Assembly (NCBI GenBank): GCA_900551095.1
Contig: URUJ01000006.1
Span: 1 to 64,000, forward strand
Source: an uncultured Anaerococcus sp.
GTDB taxonomy: Bacteria; Bacillota; Clostridia; Tissierellales; Peptoniphilaceae
Length of the DNA: 64,000 nucleotides
Direction of reading: 5' to 3'
Below the pieces are notes generated by a model. It saw nothing but the letters and a program-made list of their open reading frames with translations. It was not told the DNA's origin and ran no database searches. Below, piece by piece: positions 9,235 through 18,267 of the stretch. Position numbers and translations under genes: made by a program. Each line of letters opens with the position of its first letter. Position 1 is the stretch's first letter.

Positions 9235-10137
9235 TCACAAATCTTTTGCTAATTTGATAAACTTTTGCAATCTATAATTAACTTTGGCCTTGCTTAATGG
9301 AGGATTTAGCATCTCCCCAAGTTCATCCAATGACAAGTAAGGATTTTCAAGGCGAAGTTCTGCTATTTTCTGACTCAAAGCATCAAATTCATCAAATCTA
9401 TTATTTGCAATAGTTTTATTAATTGCATCAACTTGAGTCATAGCAGCTTTAATTGTCCTATCTATATTGGCATTATCAAAATTATTTATCCTATTAACAT
9501 CGTTTCTTATAGACTTCATCGCCCTTACATTTTCTAATTCAAAAAGCGACTGCATAGCCCCTATAACAGCCAAAAAATCTGAAATCTTATCAGAATCTTT
9601 CAGGTAAATTATGTAATTATCTAATCTTTTGCTTAACTTTGCATTTAGATTAAAAGCGTCCATAGATTCTTCTATAAGTCTGGCTTCCTCGATATTTTTG
9701 CCAACAATTTCAAGATTGTATCCTCTCTGAGGATCATTAACTGACCCTCTAAAAATAAAGGCAATCTTTAAAAATCCTTTAATTTGATCTAATTTAACAT
9801 CATCAATATTTTCACTTTTTTCTATAAAACCGTGATTTATTAGATTCATTAAATCATCTGATACAGTAGAATCTTCAATTATTACTACATAGTCTCGATT
9901 GTTTTTTTTATCAAAGTTATCCTGAATTTCAAAAGTTGGAGAATAGCCATATAAATCAGCGATTAGTTTATAGATATACCTTGCTTCTTGGTTAGAATCA
10001 GTTTTAAATATTACATTAAAACCTGATGATGAAATCCTAACCGAACCTATAAAATGGACCAAGGATATAAGTTCTCCTTCAAGGTCGTGGGGTTCTTTTT
10101 TTAAAAGCTCCTTCTTACATCTTTGAGAAAAACTCAT
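9235..10137 (-). CDS. whiA: WhiA-family DNA-binding protein
   Basis: 300 residues. The N-terminal half is a LAGLIDADG-homing-endonuclease-like fold without nuclease motifs (GSVRISSSGFNVIF region, then RGSVNDPQRGYNLEI). The C-terminal third is a helix-turn-helix, with LSLDELGEMLNPPLSKAKVNYRLQK as its recognisable end. WhiA affects cell division and chromosome segregation in Firmicutes and sporulation in actinobacteria. The neighbours rapZ and dnaE are the usual ones. Start ATG 10137 follows the phosphatase gene by 1 bp. Confidence 0.95.
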   Translation of the reverse strand: MSFSQRCKKELLKKEPHDLEGELISLVHFIGSVRISSSGFNVIFKTDSNQEARYIYKLIADLYGYSPTFEIQDNFDKKNNRDYVVIIEDSTVSDDLMNLINHGFIEKSENIDDVKLDQIKGFLKIAFIFRGSVNDPQRGYNLEIVGKNIEEARLIEESMDAFNLNAKLSKRLDNYIIYLKDSDKISDFLAVIGAMQSLFELENVRAMKSIRNDVNRINNFDNANIDRTIKAAMTQVDAINKTIANNRFDEFDALSQKIAELRLENPYLSLDELGEMLNPPLSKAKVNYRLQKFIKLAKDL

Positions 10138-10138
10138 A

Positions 10139-10855
10139 CTAATCCCTTATCCTTCTCCTTAGTAGGTCGATGTCTTTTTGATTGGCCTTGGCATATAAAA
10201 GATAATTTTCAAAACTATCGTATTTTCTAATCACATAATCATAAGCTTCCTTCATGTAATAAGGATCTGTGATTCTAAAAATAGAGAAGGGCTCGTCTTC
10301 ACCATATCTTTCAATATAGCCAAGATGAGCTGATGATGTTTCATAATCAGCTATAATATCTCCCCTAGGCACTTCAGCAAGACCCATAATTATCATTGAG
10401 ACAATTCCTGTCCTATCCTTGCCTTCTTGGCAGTGAAAAAGTACAGCCTCTTCCGCATTTGCTAGGACTTTTACTATTTCTCTGATAGCTTTGTAGTGGT
10501 CAATTAGATTTCTATAAGACTGGCCAACAGAAATTTTGCCTGAAATTATCTTCTCAATTTCCTCTTTTCTAAATTCCTTATCCGGAGCTAGGGAAATATG
10601 GTGGTAGTCAAAGTTTCCTTTAATTTTTTTATGGGTCTCTGACTCAAAATTTATTTCGTTTTCTCTTCTTAAATCTATTATAGTTGTAATATTTAGATTT
10701 TTTAATTCTTTTATATCAGAATCTTTCACATCATCAAGGCTTGCTGACCTAAAAAATTCATGCCATTTTGTTGATTTCTTATCTAGTGTAGGAACTCCAC
10801 CTAGGTCTCTTAGGTTTTTTATATTTTCAATGTCTATACGTTTTAAATATCTCAT
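10139..10855 (-). CDS. Tyrosine-protein phosphatase-like (CX5R family)
   Basis: 238 residues. The protein-tyrosine phosphatase P-loop reads HCQEGKDRTG, with nucleophile C142 and R148. The N-terminal NLRDLGG and the central TTIIDLRRENE are typical of the Y_phosphatase3 (SidR/IphP-like) group. A general-acid Asp is probably in the loop near residues 60-90. It likely removes phosphate from Tyr, Ser/Thr or phosphoinositide substrates; the substrate cannot be told. It sits between rapZ and whiA, exactly where clostridia usually carry yvcK, so the canonical neighbour is missing. Confidence 0.85.
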   Translation of the reverse strand: MRYLKRIDIENIKNLRDLGGVPTLDKKSTKWHEFFRSASLDDVKDSDIKELKNLNITTIIDLRRENEINFESETHKKIKGNFDYHHISLAPDKEFRKEEIEKIISGKISVGQSYRNLIDHYKAIREIVKVLANAEEAVLFHCQEGKDRTGIVSMIIMGLAEVPRGDIIADYETSSAHLGYIERYGEDEPFSIFRITDPYYMKEAYDYVIRKYDSFENYLLYAKANQKDIDLLRRRIRD

Positions 10856-10856
10856 C

Positions 10857-11705
10857 TTACCACTTATCCTTTTCTCTATGTCTTTTAATTAATATATAAT
10901 CATCATCTTTCATTCTTTCGTACATTTTTTCTACCATATAGACAGACCTATGTTGACCACCTGTGCAACCAAAAGCTATAGTTATTATATTCTTGCCTTG
11001 TTTAGCATAGGAAGGAAGAAGGGTTTTTATTAGGTCATAGACCCTATCTTCGAACTCCTTGATTATTTCAAATTGGCTTAGATAGTCGGATAATTCTTTG
11101 TCTGTACCATTTAATTTCTTAAGCTCATCTATATAAAACGGATTTGGAATAAATCTAACATCAAAAACAAAATCAAAGTCGGCACTCACACCGTATTTAT
11201 AACCAAAAGATATAAGGTTTATTATCATATTGTTAGTTTTATTTCCACTTGACTCTATTACTTGCCTTAAATCTGCTATTTTATAATTAGAAGTGTCGAT
11301 TAGCTTATCTGATATATCTTTAATTTGCTTTAGGAGTTTCTTTTCCTTTTCTAGACCATCTGAAACATTTCCGTATTCTCCAAGGGGATGTGGTCTTCTT
11401 AGTTCGTTGTATCTTTTTTGTATGATTTCGTCGCTTGAATAAATAAAGATAATTTCAGTATCCATATTGGCTTTTTTCAGACTTTTTATTGACGCGCAAA
11501 TATCATTATCTACAGAAAATGACCTAAAATCTATTACTACAGCCATTTTCTCTATGGGTTTTTCTTGATATTTGTTTAGTTCTATGAATTTTTCAACAAG
11601 ATATGCTGGAGCATTGTCCATAGCATAATATCCTAAATCTTCATAGGCCCTTAGGGCTGTTGTCTTGCCAGATCCTGAAAGGCCTGTAATTATCTTTAAT
11701 TTCAT
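10857..11705 (-). CDS. rapZ: RNase adapter protein RapZ (YvcJ family nucleotide-binding protein)
   Basis: 282 residues. The N-terminal Walker A is ITGLSGSGKTTAL. The C-terminal conserved block FGCTGGQHRSVYMVEK is diagnostic of RapZ/YvcJ. The family hydrolyses ATP/GTP; in Enterobacteria it guides GlmZ RNA to RNase E and senses glucosamine-6-phosphate, while in Firmicutes (YvcJ) it influences competence. Gaps of 1 bp on either side (murB and the phosphatase gene) indicate one transcript. The cell-wall context (murB) fits an amino-sugar sensing role, which is inference here. Confidence 0.94.
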   Translation of the reverse strand: MKLKIITGLSGSGKTTALRAYEDLGYYAMDNAPAYLVEKFIELNKYQEKPIEKMAVVIDFRSFSVDNDICASIKSLKKANMDTEIIFIYSSDEIIQKRYNELRRPHPLGEYGNVSDGLEKEKKLLKQIKDISDKLIDTSNYKIADLRQVIESSGNKTNNMIINLISFGYKYGVSADFDFVFDVRFIPNPFYIDELKKLNGTDKELSDYLSQFEIIKEFEDRVYDLIKTLLPSYAKQGKNIITIAFGCTGGQHRSVYMVEKMYERMKDDDYILIKRHREKDKW

Positions 11706-11706
11706 C

Positions 11707-12609
11707 TTATAAGTCTCCGACTAGTTTTACCTCTCGTTCTAAAACGAATCCTGTTTTTTCCTTAACTATACTTGATACGTGGTTGATGAAACTTAGCATT
11801 TCATCACATGTAGCCTTATCCCTATTTATGATAAAACCACAATGTTTTTCGCTAACCTGACAGTCACCTTCTCTAAAACCTCTTAGCCCACATTCATCAA
11901 TAAGCTTTGACGCATAGGAACCTGCTGGTCTTTTAAATGTAGAACCTGCCGATTTTTTATCAAGTGGTTGTTTTGTTTCTCTTCTATTTGTATAATCTAG
12001 ATATTTCTCTTTAATCTCATCTTTATCGCCTTTTCCAAGCTTAAACTTGGCACTAACTACGATTAGATTATCATCAAAAATTCTTGAATGTCTGTAGGAA
12101 AAATTCATCTCCTCATTATTGAAAGTATGAAGATTTCCTTCAAAATCAAAAGCCTTTACCTCGATAGCCACATCTTTTATCTCTCCACCATAAGCTCCAG
12201 CATTCATAGCAACACCGCCGCCAACAGATCCAGGTATACCGGATATCTCTTCCATACCTGAAAGACCAGCGTTTATTGCAACAAGGCTCGCCTTATTTAA
12301 GGATGTTCCTGAAAGAGCTGTGAGGTATTCGCCCTCTATTTCTACCTTATCAAAATTATCAGCAAGAACTATAACACATCCTCTGATGCCCTTATCTGAT
12401 ACCAAGAGGTTTGAGCCCTTACCCATAACGAAAGTTTCTATATCATTATCATAGTTAAATTTTAAAACTTCTTCTAATTCTTCTATGCTAATTGGTCTTA
12501 TTAAAACATCTGCAGGACCACCTATACCAAAAGTAGTAAAGTCTTTTAAATCTTTATTAAAATCTATATTAGTAAAATTTTTATTATTATAAAGAGATTT
12601 GTAATCCAT
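11707..12609 (-). CDS. murB: UDP-N-acetylenolpyruvoylglucosamine reductase
   Basis: 300 residues. It reduces UDP-GlcNAc-enolpyruvate to UDP-MurNAc with NADPH and FAD, the second committed step of peptidoglycan precursor synthesis. FAD-binding motifs are TFGIGGPADVL, MGKGSNLLVSDKGIRG and SGIPGSVGGGVAMNAGAYG. The catalytic Ser lies in KSAGSTFKRP, as in the shorter type of MurB. It is the first gene of the minus-strand operon running to rlmCD. Its upstream region faces the divergent rpmB promoter; a TATAGT at 12640-12645 is a weak -10 candidate. Confidence 0.95.
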   Translation of the reverse strand: MDYKSLYNNKNFTNIDFNKDLKDFTTFGIGGPADVLIRPISIEELEEVLKFNYDNDIETFVMGKGSNLLVSDKGIRGCVIVLADNFDKVEIEGEYLTALSGTSLNKASLVAINAGLSGMEEISGIPGSVGGGVAMNAGAYGGEIKDVAIEVKAFDFEGNLHTFNNEEMNFSYRHSRIFDDNLIVVSAKFKLGKGDKDEIKEKYLDYTNRRETKQPLDKKSAGSTFKRPAGSYASKLIDECGLRGFREGDCQVSEKHCGFIINRDKATCDEMLSFINHVSSIVKEKTGFVLEREVKLVGDL

Positions 12610-12687
12610 ATATTCTCCTTTTGTATAACTTCTTATACACTATACCATTTCGAGGAGAAAACTCTCTTAAAAATTTCGATATAAAAT

Positions 12688-12716
12688 TTGTAATTTTGAT
12701 AAAACTTTGGTAGAAT
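12688..12716 (+). promoter_or_regulatory. Sigma-A-type promoter of rpmB
   Basis: TTGTAA at 12688-12693, a 17-bp spacer, then TAGAAT at 12711-12716. The rpmB ribosome site AAGGAGGAGG follows at 12730-12739. Confidence 0.65.
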
Positions 12717-12746
12717 AATAAAGATGAATAAGGAGGAGGTGTAATT

Positions 12747-12935
12747 ATGGCAAGAGCATGCGATATATGTGGCAAAGGTACAGCTAGCGGAAAATCTGTA
12801 ACATTCTCACATAGACAAATCAACAGAACTTTTAAAGCAAACGTGCACAAGATTAAAGCTATTGTTGATGGCACTCCAAAAACTATTAACGCTTGTACAA
12901 AATGTATTAAAAGTGGAAAAGTAGAAAAAGCTTAA
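12747..12935 (+). CDS. rpmB: 50S ribosomal protein L28
   Basis: 62 residues, normal length. The zinc-type L28 is recognisable: CDICGKGT near the start and CTKCIKSGK near the end give two CxxC pairs. The FSHRQINRTFKANVHK segment is the L28 core. It is a single-gene transcript with its own promoter and terminator, divergent from murB and convergent with rpe. A location beside the rpe/rsgA/prkC cluster is common in Firmicutes. Confidence 0.96.
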   Translation: MARACDICGKGTASGKSVTFSHRQINRTFKANVHKIKAIVDGTPKTINACTKCIKSGKVEKA

Positions 12936-12970
12936 GCTTTTTTAGTTTAGTACTAAATTAAAAATTTTTA

Positions 12971-12994
12971 AACTGGCCTTTGGGTCAGTTTTTT
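12971..12994 (+). terminator. Terminator of rpmB
   Basis: AACTGGCC, loop TTTG, GGTCAGTT, then TTTT. Eight pairs with one G-U. Confidence 0.8.
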
Positions 12995-13001
12995 AATTTG
13001 C

Positions 13002-13042
13002 ATAAAAAATTGCCGGTTTATGAAAATTTCATTACCAGCAAT
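13002..13042 (-). terminator. Terminator of the def-to-rpe operon
   Basis: On the minus strand ATTGCTGGT (13042-13034) pairs with ACCGGCAAT (13017-13009), with a further inner ATGA/TCAT stem, followed by a T-rich run. It lies just past the rpe stop. Confidence 0.75.
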
Positions 13043-13050
13043 TTCATTTT

Positions 13051-13710
13051 TTATTCGTATTCTTTGAAAATTTCGTGATAGGCTGTAATTTGTGCCTTGA
13101 TATCTTTGGCAAAGACATCGCTTCCTGCCACTATCTCGTCCACACCTAGGTCTAAAACTTCTCTTACATTAGTAGTTTTAATGCCACCATCTACTTGGAT
13201 TTTTATATCTAAATTATTTTCGTCAATATAATCTCTGTACATTTTCATGGTCGCTTTACTTTCTTCCATGAATTTTTGTCCACCAAAACCAGGCCTTACA
13301 CTCATTACCAAAATCAAATCAATTTGATCAAAATATTCTAAAAGCTCTTTAGGATTTGTTTCAGGTTTTGCAGTTAATCCTACTTCAATGCCAGCATCTC
13401 TTATTGCTTTTAATGTCCCCCTAAGGTCTTTACAAGCTTCGTAGTGGACAGTTATCCTATCGCTACCAGCCTTTTTAAATTTATCTATATATCTAATTGG
13501 CTCTTCTATCATTAGATGAGTATCGAAAAAGTAATCATTTTTATCACGAATATCTGATATAATTTTAAAACCAAAGGAAATATTTGGTACAAATATTCCA
13601 TCCATGACATCAATGTGTATCATTTCCAGACCACATCCCTTTGTCTTATCTAAATCCCCTTGTAAATTTGCAAAATTCGCTGAAAGTATTGATGGTGATA
13701 GTTTTACCAT
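13051..13710 (-). CDS. rpe: Ribulose-phosphate 3-epimerase
   Basis: 219 residues. It interconverts ribulose 5-phosphate and xylulose 5-phosphate in the pentose phosphate pathway. The TIM-barrel motifs are KLSPSILSANFANL, IHIDVMDGIFVPNISFG, DTHLMIEEP, VMSVRPGFGGQKFM and QVDGGI, which hold the metal ligands and the catalytic aspartates. The start overlaps the end of rsgA by 7 bp. It is the last gene of a long operon and is followed by a terminator. Confidence 0.96.
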   Translation of the reverse strand: MVKLSPSILSANFANLQGDLDKTKGCGLEMIHIDVMDGIFVPNISFGFKIISDIRDKNDYFFDTHLMIEEPIRYIDKFKKAGSDRITVHYEACKDLRGTLKAIRDAGIEVGLTAKPETNPKELLEYFDQIDLILVMSVRPGFGGQKFMEESKATMKMYRDYIDENNLDIKIQVDGGIKTTNVREVLDLGVDEIVAGSDVFAKDIKAQITAYHEIFKEYE

Positions 13711-14576
13711 TTGTTTAATCTCCTTTGTTTTAATTCTTCAAATAACTGGACATAATTCTTGTAACGTGACTTAGAAATTTTGCCTTTTCCCAAATCTTCC
13801 TTGACCCTACAAGCCGGTTCATTTATATGGTTACAATCTTTAAATTTACAATTTCTATTCCTTAGTTCTACAAAAGTATTTTTAAGGTCATTTTCATCTT
13901 CTAAAAAATCAAAGTCAAAAGAATCAAAGCCTGGAGTATCAAAGATGAAAGTCTGATCAAAAAGTTTAAAAATCTCCGTGTGGCGGGTTGTATTTTTCCC
14001 TCTTTTTGATTTCTCGCTAATATCTCCAATTTCTATTTCTCTATCAATTAAATTTGACAAAAATGTAGATTTGCCAACACCAGAAGCGCCAGATACTGCT
14101 GAAGTCTTTCCCTTTAGAATTTCCATTATTTTATCCTTTGGAAAATCATTATAGTTATCAATTAGAAAAATCTCATAACCGATATTTTGATAAATATCTA
14201 CCAAATCTTTAATTTCTTCACTTGAAGCAAGGTCTATTTTTGTAAGCATTATTGTTACAGAAATATTCAAATACTCACACATAGCCAGGTACTTATCAAG
14301 ATTATACAGATTTAGTGGTGGATTGTTTATTGTTATGAAAACCAAAAGCTTGTCAATATTTGCAATATTCGGTCTTTTTATTTCATTTTTACGCTCTATA
14401 AGTTTTGTGATGTAAGCTTTATTTTCTTCTAATGCTTCTATTTCAACGTTATCTCCTACTAGAGGTTTTTTATCTTTTACCCTAAAATTCCCCCTAGCCT
14501 TGGCCATGTAAACTTTCTCTTTTGTATCTACATAATATAACTCTTTTTGACTTTTTATTATCTTTCCAATCATCAA
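13704..14576 (-). CDS. rsgA: Ribosome small-subunit GTPase RsgA
   Basis: 290 residues. A circularly permuted GTPase that checks late 30S subunit maturation. An N-terminal OB fold precedes G4 (MLTKIDLAS), G1 (SGASGVGKSTFLSNL), switch motif TTRHTEIF and G3 (DTPGFDSF). A C-terminal zinc finger has NCKFKDCNH and PACRVK. Overlaps of 4 bp with prkC and 7 bp with rpe show coupled translation. The thiN gene often found next to it is absent. Confidence 0.95.
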   Translation of the reverse strand: MMIGKIIKSQKELYYVDTKEKVYMAKARGNFRVKDKKPLVGDNVEIEALEENKAYITKLIERKNEIKRPNIANIDKLLVFITINNPPLNLYNLDKYLAMCEYLNISVTIMLTKIDLASSEEIKDLVDIYQNIGYEIFLIDNYNDFPKDKIMEILKGKTSAVSGASGVGKSTFLSNLIDREIEIGDISEKSKRGKNTTRHTEIFKLFDQTFIFDTPGFDSFDFDFLEDENDLKNTFVELRNRNCKFKDCNHINEPACRVKEDLGKGKISKSRYKNYVQLFEELKQRRLNKW

Positions 14577-16507
14577 TTAACCTTATATACTCCATAAGAT
14601 TCATCATCGACTAACACTTCTACGCTTGTTCCTGACATTGACATAAACTTAAGCACCAAAACTCCTTCTTCATTTAAATCAGTATCAGTGTGGTAATCAT
14701 TATATAATAAATCGCTTCTATTTCCGTTATTGTCAACCTTAAATATCTTCACGTTGTAATTTTCTTTGTCAGAATCTACATTTAGTCTTATTTCAACTTC
14801 TCTATTAGGACTTGGCTCTTTCTTTTCTTCTGCACCAAGACTTATTACAAAATCAATAGCAGAGTTTTCGGTTACCTCTGTTTCAGCACTTATTGATTGA
14901 TTCATTACTAGACCTTTTTCGGTATTTGATGAATATTGGTAATCAACATTTCTTACTCTTAGTCCGTTATTTCTTGCAGTGGCAATGGCATTTTGTTCGC
15001 TCATACCTATATAGTTTCCTACCTTGATTATCTCGGTTGAATCTTCCTTGCCTACAGAGATTACAAGATTTACTTCAGATCCTGACTGGACAGATGAACC
15101 GGCTGTTGGTTCTTGTCTAATAACTAAGTCCTTTTCTACAGTATTTGAATAATCTGTTGATGTTGTTCCTATTTTTAGTCCCAAGTCTTTGAGTGTTTCT
15201 TCAGCTTGGCTTAGATTCATATTTTTAAGAACTGGGACTGTCACTTCTCTTCCCGATGAGATGACCAAATTTACTATCGAGCCTTTTTTTGATCTTGTGG
15301 ATGCTTCTGGATCCTGGCTCATGACCTTGCCTTTTTCATACTCATCGCTTTCTGCATATCTAGATATATTTGCCCTAAAACCTCTTTTTTCTAGTTGGCT
15401 AACAGCTTGTTCTTCTGTTAGATTTACAACTGTTGGCACTTCTATTTCGTCACTTCTATTTCTAGAAGAAAAGAAATATACTGCCGCAACTAAGATAAAA
15501 GCAAGAATAGCTAGAGGCCGTATTTTAATTGGTTTTTTCTTTTTTTCCTTATGAACTTTTCCTTCACCAGCCGATACATAAACTGCTTCTTTTTCTTCCT
15601 CGATAGGTTCTTTATAGATTTCCTTTTTAGGAACTACTATAGGAATTCTCGCTGTATCTTCAAAACTACTCTCTCCCTTTACCAAAGATTCGTCATCCAG
15701 AGCTTCTATGAGTTCTGTAGCATTTTGAAATCTCTCAGTAGGGTCTTTTTTAAGGAGTTTCATTATTATATAATTTAGGTGTTTGGATAGGTTTGGATTA
15801 ATTTCTCTTGGAGGAATTGGATCATCTTGGATGTGCATCACAGCAATTCCCACAGAATTATCCGCATCAAAAGGAACCTTTCCTGTAGCCATTTCATACA
15901 TTACAGCGCCTAGGGAATATAGATCTGATTTTAAATCTACAATTTTTCCCTTGGCTTGTTCTGGAGAAATATAATGAACTGTTCCTAAAATAGAGCTTGT
16001 ATAGGTAATAGTTGCATTTGATGAAACTCTCGCAATTCCAAAATCAGTTACCTTGCACAAACCATATTTATCTATCAAAATATTTTGTGGCTTAATATCT
16101 CTATGAACTATACCGGAATCGTGGGCGCTCTTAAGTGCTTGGGCGATTTGGGTTGAATAATCAATAATATCGTGGTTTTCTAGCACTCTTTCACGATCAA
16201 TTAAATCTTTTAAGGTCTCCCCTTCCACATATTCCATAACTATATATTGAATAAGCTTGCCATTTAGCATATCTTTTCCAATATCATAAACATTTACAAT
16301 ATTTATATGGGAAAGTCTTGCTGCTGACTGAGCTTCATTATTAAATTTCTTTGAAAATTCCTCATCTTCAGCGTATTGGTCTTTTAGGATTTTTATCGCA
16401 ACATACCTACCTAAAAGTTTGTCCTTGGCCTTGTATACCTTGGCCATACCTCCAACGCCAATTTCTTTTATAATTTCATATCTACTGTCTAGTATTATTT
16501 TATCCAT
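14573..16507 (-). CDS. prkC: Membrane Ser/Thr protein kinase with three PASTA repeats (PrkC/StkP type)
   Basis: 644 residues. The kinase domain covers about 1-270: Gly loop GVGGMAKVYKA, VAIK lysine, catalytic loop IVHRDIKPQN, DFG and the APE-equivalent YISPEQAKG. A single membrane helix lies near residues 325-347 (RPLAILAFILVAAVYFF). Three extracellular PASTA repeats follow, beginning VPTVVNL, VPVLKNM and VGNYIGM, and then a C-terminal ~80-residue extension. The kinase senses muropeptides or lipid II and controls wall synthesis and dormancy exit. It is paired with phosphatase prpC immediately upstream. Confidence 0.95.
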   Translation of the reverse strand: MDKIILDSRYEIIKEIGVGGMAKVYKAKDKLLGRYVAIKILKDQYAEDEEFSKKFNNEAQSAARLSHINIVNVYDIGKDMLNGKLIQYIVMEYVEGETLKDLIDRERVLENHDIIDYSTQIAQALKSAHDSGIVHRDIKPQNILIDKYGLCKVTDFGIARVSSNATITYTSSILGTVHYISPEQAKGKIVDLKSDLYSLGAVMYEMATGKVPFDADNSVGIAVMHIQDDPIPPREINPNLSKHLNYIIMKLLKKDPTERFQNATELIEALDDESLVKGESSFEDTARIPIVVPKKEIYKEPIEEEKEAVYVSAGEGKVHKEKKKKPIKIRPLAILAFILVAAVYFFSSRNRSDEIEVPTVVNLTEEQAVSQLEKRGFRANISRYAESDEYEKGKVMSQDPEASTRSKKGSIVNLVISSGREVTVPVLKNMNLSQAEETLKDLGLKIGTTSTDYSNTVEKDLVIRQEPTAGSSVQSGSEVNLVISVGKEDSTEIIKVGNYIGMSEQNAIATARNNGLRVRNVDYQYSSNTEKGLVMNQSISAETEVTENSAIDFVISLGAEEKKEPSPNREVEIRLNVDSDKENYNVKIFKVDNNGNRSDLLYNDYHTDTDLNEEGVLVLKFMSMSGTSVEVLVDDESYGVYKVN

Positions 16508-16516
16508 AATAACCTC

Positions 16517-17242
16517 TTATAGTAAAATCGTTGTAACAGTAATGTTATCCCTACCACCATGGTTTATGGCTTCTTCTACAAGCCTTGATGATATCTCATA
16601 GGGATCCTTATTATCTTTTACTATCTCTCTAACTTTCTCGTCTGTTAACTCGTTTGTAAGCCCATCTGTAACCATTAGAACTATATCCTTCTCCTCCATA
16701 GGAAGAGATTTGCTGTCTGGGATTATTTTTTTCTCAGTGCCTACAGCCCTAGTTATAGCTGACTTGTTTATAAAATTTTCTGCCTCATCTTCTGTTAGTG
16801 AACCGCTATCCAAAAGATCATTTACCAAGGAATGATCTCTTGTTAGCTGAGTTAGAGTTTCATTCCTGTAAATATAGGCTCTGGAATCACCTAGATGGGT
16901 CAAGTGGTATAACTTGTTCTTATAGTCAATGCACAAGCATACTACAGTCGTACCCATCTTTATATCACCTTCTTCTAAGGATAGTTTATATATTTCTTCA
17001 TTGGCATAGAAAATGGCTTCTTCCTGCAATTTAATATAGGAATCATAGCTATCTATATCAGCTTCTTTTATGTATTTAATAAATAGTTTTGCCGCAAGTT
17101 TGCTTGCGACATCACCCTTGCTGTGTCCACCCATGCCATCAGCTACTATGAAAAAATCTAAGTCCCCAAGACTTATATTAGAAAATGAGTCTTCATTTTC
17201 ACTTCTTATCTTGCCTATATTTGTAATTGTGCTAAATTTCAT
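16517..17242 (-). CDS. prpC: PP2C-type Ser/Thr phosphatase partner of PrkC
   Basis: 241 residues from ATG 17242. It opposes PrkC by removing phosphate in a metal-dependent reaction. PP2C motifs are SENEDSF, VADGMGGHSKGDVAS, THLGDSRAYIY, VMVTDGLTNEL and GGRDNITV, with metal-binding aspartates in each. A longer reading from 17278 would run into rlmN; the chosen ATG lies 2 bp past the rlmN stop with GAGGT in front. It is followed by prkC after 9 bp. Confidence 0.95.
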   Translation of the reverse strand: MKFSTITNIGKIRSENEDSFSNISLGDLDFFIVADGMGGHSKGDVASKLAAKLFIKYIKEADIDSYDSYIKLQEEAIFYANEEIYKLSLEEGDIKMGTTVVCLCIDYKNKLYHLTHLGDSRAYIYRNETLTQLTRDHSLVNDLLDSGSLTEDEAENFINKSAITRAVGTEKKIIPDSKSLPMEEKDIVLMVTDGLTNELTDEKVREIVKDNKDPYEISSRLVEEAINHGGRDNITVTTILL

Positions 17243-17244
17243 GC

Positions 17245-18267
17245 TTACCTCACATAATTGTTTCTTAATTGGCCACATGAAGCATCGATATCAGAACCCA
17301 TGGACCTTCTAATGGTAGCGTTTAAGCCTCTTTTTGTTAATTTATTTTTAAAATCTTCCAGTACCTTGTTGTTAGGCTTTTTATGGTCAAATTCCTCTAT
17401 AGGATTTAGTGGAATTAGGTTAATATGGACATTTTTTCCAAAAAGAAAGTCGTGGAGATTTTCCACATCTTCATTTAAGTTATTAACCCCATCAATTACT
17501 ACATATTCAAAAGAAACCCTACGCCCAGTTTTATCGAAATAATAATCCGTAGCGTCAATAATTTCTTTAATTGAATATCTTTTTGCAATTGGCATATAAA
17601 CAGCCCTTTTTTTATCATCAGCGTAATGTAGACTTAAGGCTAGGTTTACATCAAGTCCAGTGTCTGCTAATTTTTTGATTTTTGGAGCAAGGCCAGATGT
17701 AGATAATGTTATAGACCTGTGAGATATATTCCTACCTTTGGGGTCTGTGATTATTTCTATAAACTTTTTGATATTAGAAAAATTATCTAGAGGTTCGCCA
17801 ATTCCCATTATTACAATATTTGAAATAGGACCATTTAATCTTTCCAATAAATAGACTTCTTCGATTAGTTCTGAACTTGTCATATTTCTTCTTAGACCAT
17901 TTTTTGTAGATGCACAAAAACTACAGCCCATCCTACATCCTACTTGACTAGAAACACAAATTGTAGACCTGTCTTTATATTCCATAAAAACTGCTTCAAC
18001 TATATTTTTATCAGCAAGTTCCAAGAGATATTTTTTTGTAGAATCAACTTTTGATTCAAAAGTCTTAAATACCTTTATCTTATCTATTTTAAAATCATTT
18101 TGAAGTTCTTCTCGCATCTTTAAGGATAAATCAGTCATCTCGTTAAAATCATTTATCCTATTTACATGGATATTATGAAAAACCTGCTTTGCTCTAAATT
18201 TTTGGTAGGATTTTTCCTTAAAAAGATCTTCTATTTCAACTATTGTCTTGTCATTTATACTAATCAT
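17245..18267 (-). CDS. rlmN: Dual-specificity 23S rRNA/tRNA A2-methyltransferase RlmN
   Basis: 340 residues. A radical-SAM enzyme that methylates C2 of A2503 in 23S rRNA and A37 of some tRNAs. The cluster motif CRMGCSFCAS holds the CxxxCxxC cysteines. Conserved VIMGIGEPLDNF and STSGLAPKI segments follow, and the second methyl-carrier cysteine is in the C-terminal SDIDASCGQLR. The start overlaps rsmB by 8 bp. Confidence 0.96.
   Translation of the reverse strand: MISINDKTIVEIEDLFKEKSYQKFRAKQVFHNIHVNRINDFNEMTDLSLKMREELQNDFKIDKIKVFKTFESKVDSTKKYLLELADKNIVEAVFMEYKDRSTICVSSQVGCRMGCSFCASTKNGLRRNMTSSELIEEVYLLERLNGPISNIVIMGIGEPLDNFSNIKKFIEIITDPKGRNISHRSITLSTSGLAPKIKKLADTGLDVNLALSLHYADDKKRAVYMPIAKRYSIKEIIDATDYYFDKTGRRVSFEYVVIDGVNNLNEDVENLHDFLFGKNVHINLIPLNPIEEFDHKKPNNKVLEDFKNKLTKRGLNATIRRSMGSDIDASCGQLRNNYVR

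Noticed and set aside
12587..12874. 95-codon minus-strand ORF over the murB-rpmB intergenic region
   Set aside because: It overlaps rpmB and its promoter on the opposite strand and looks like no known protein.
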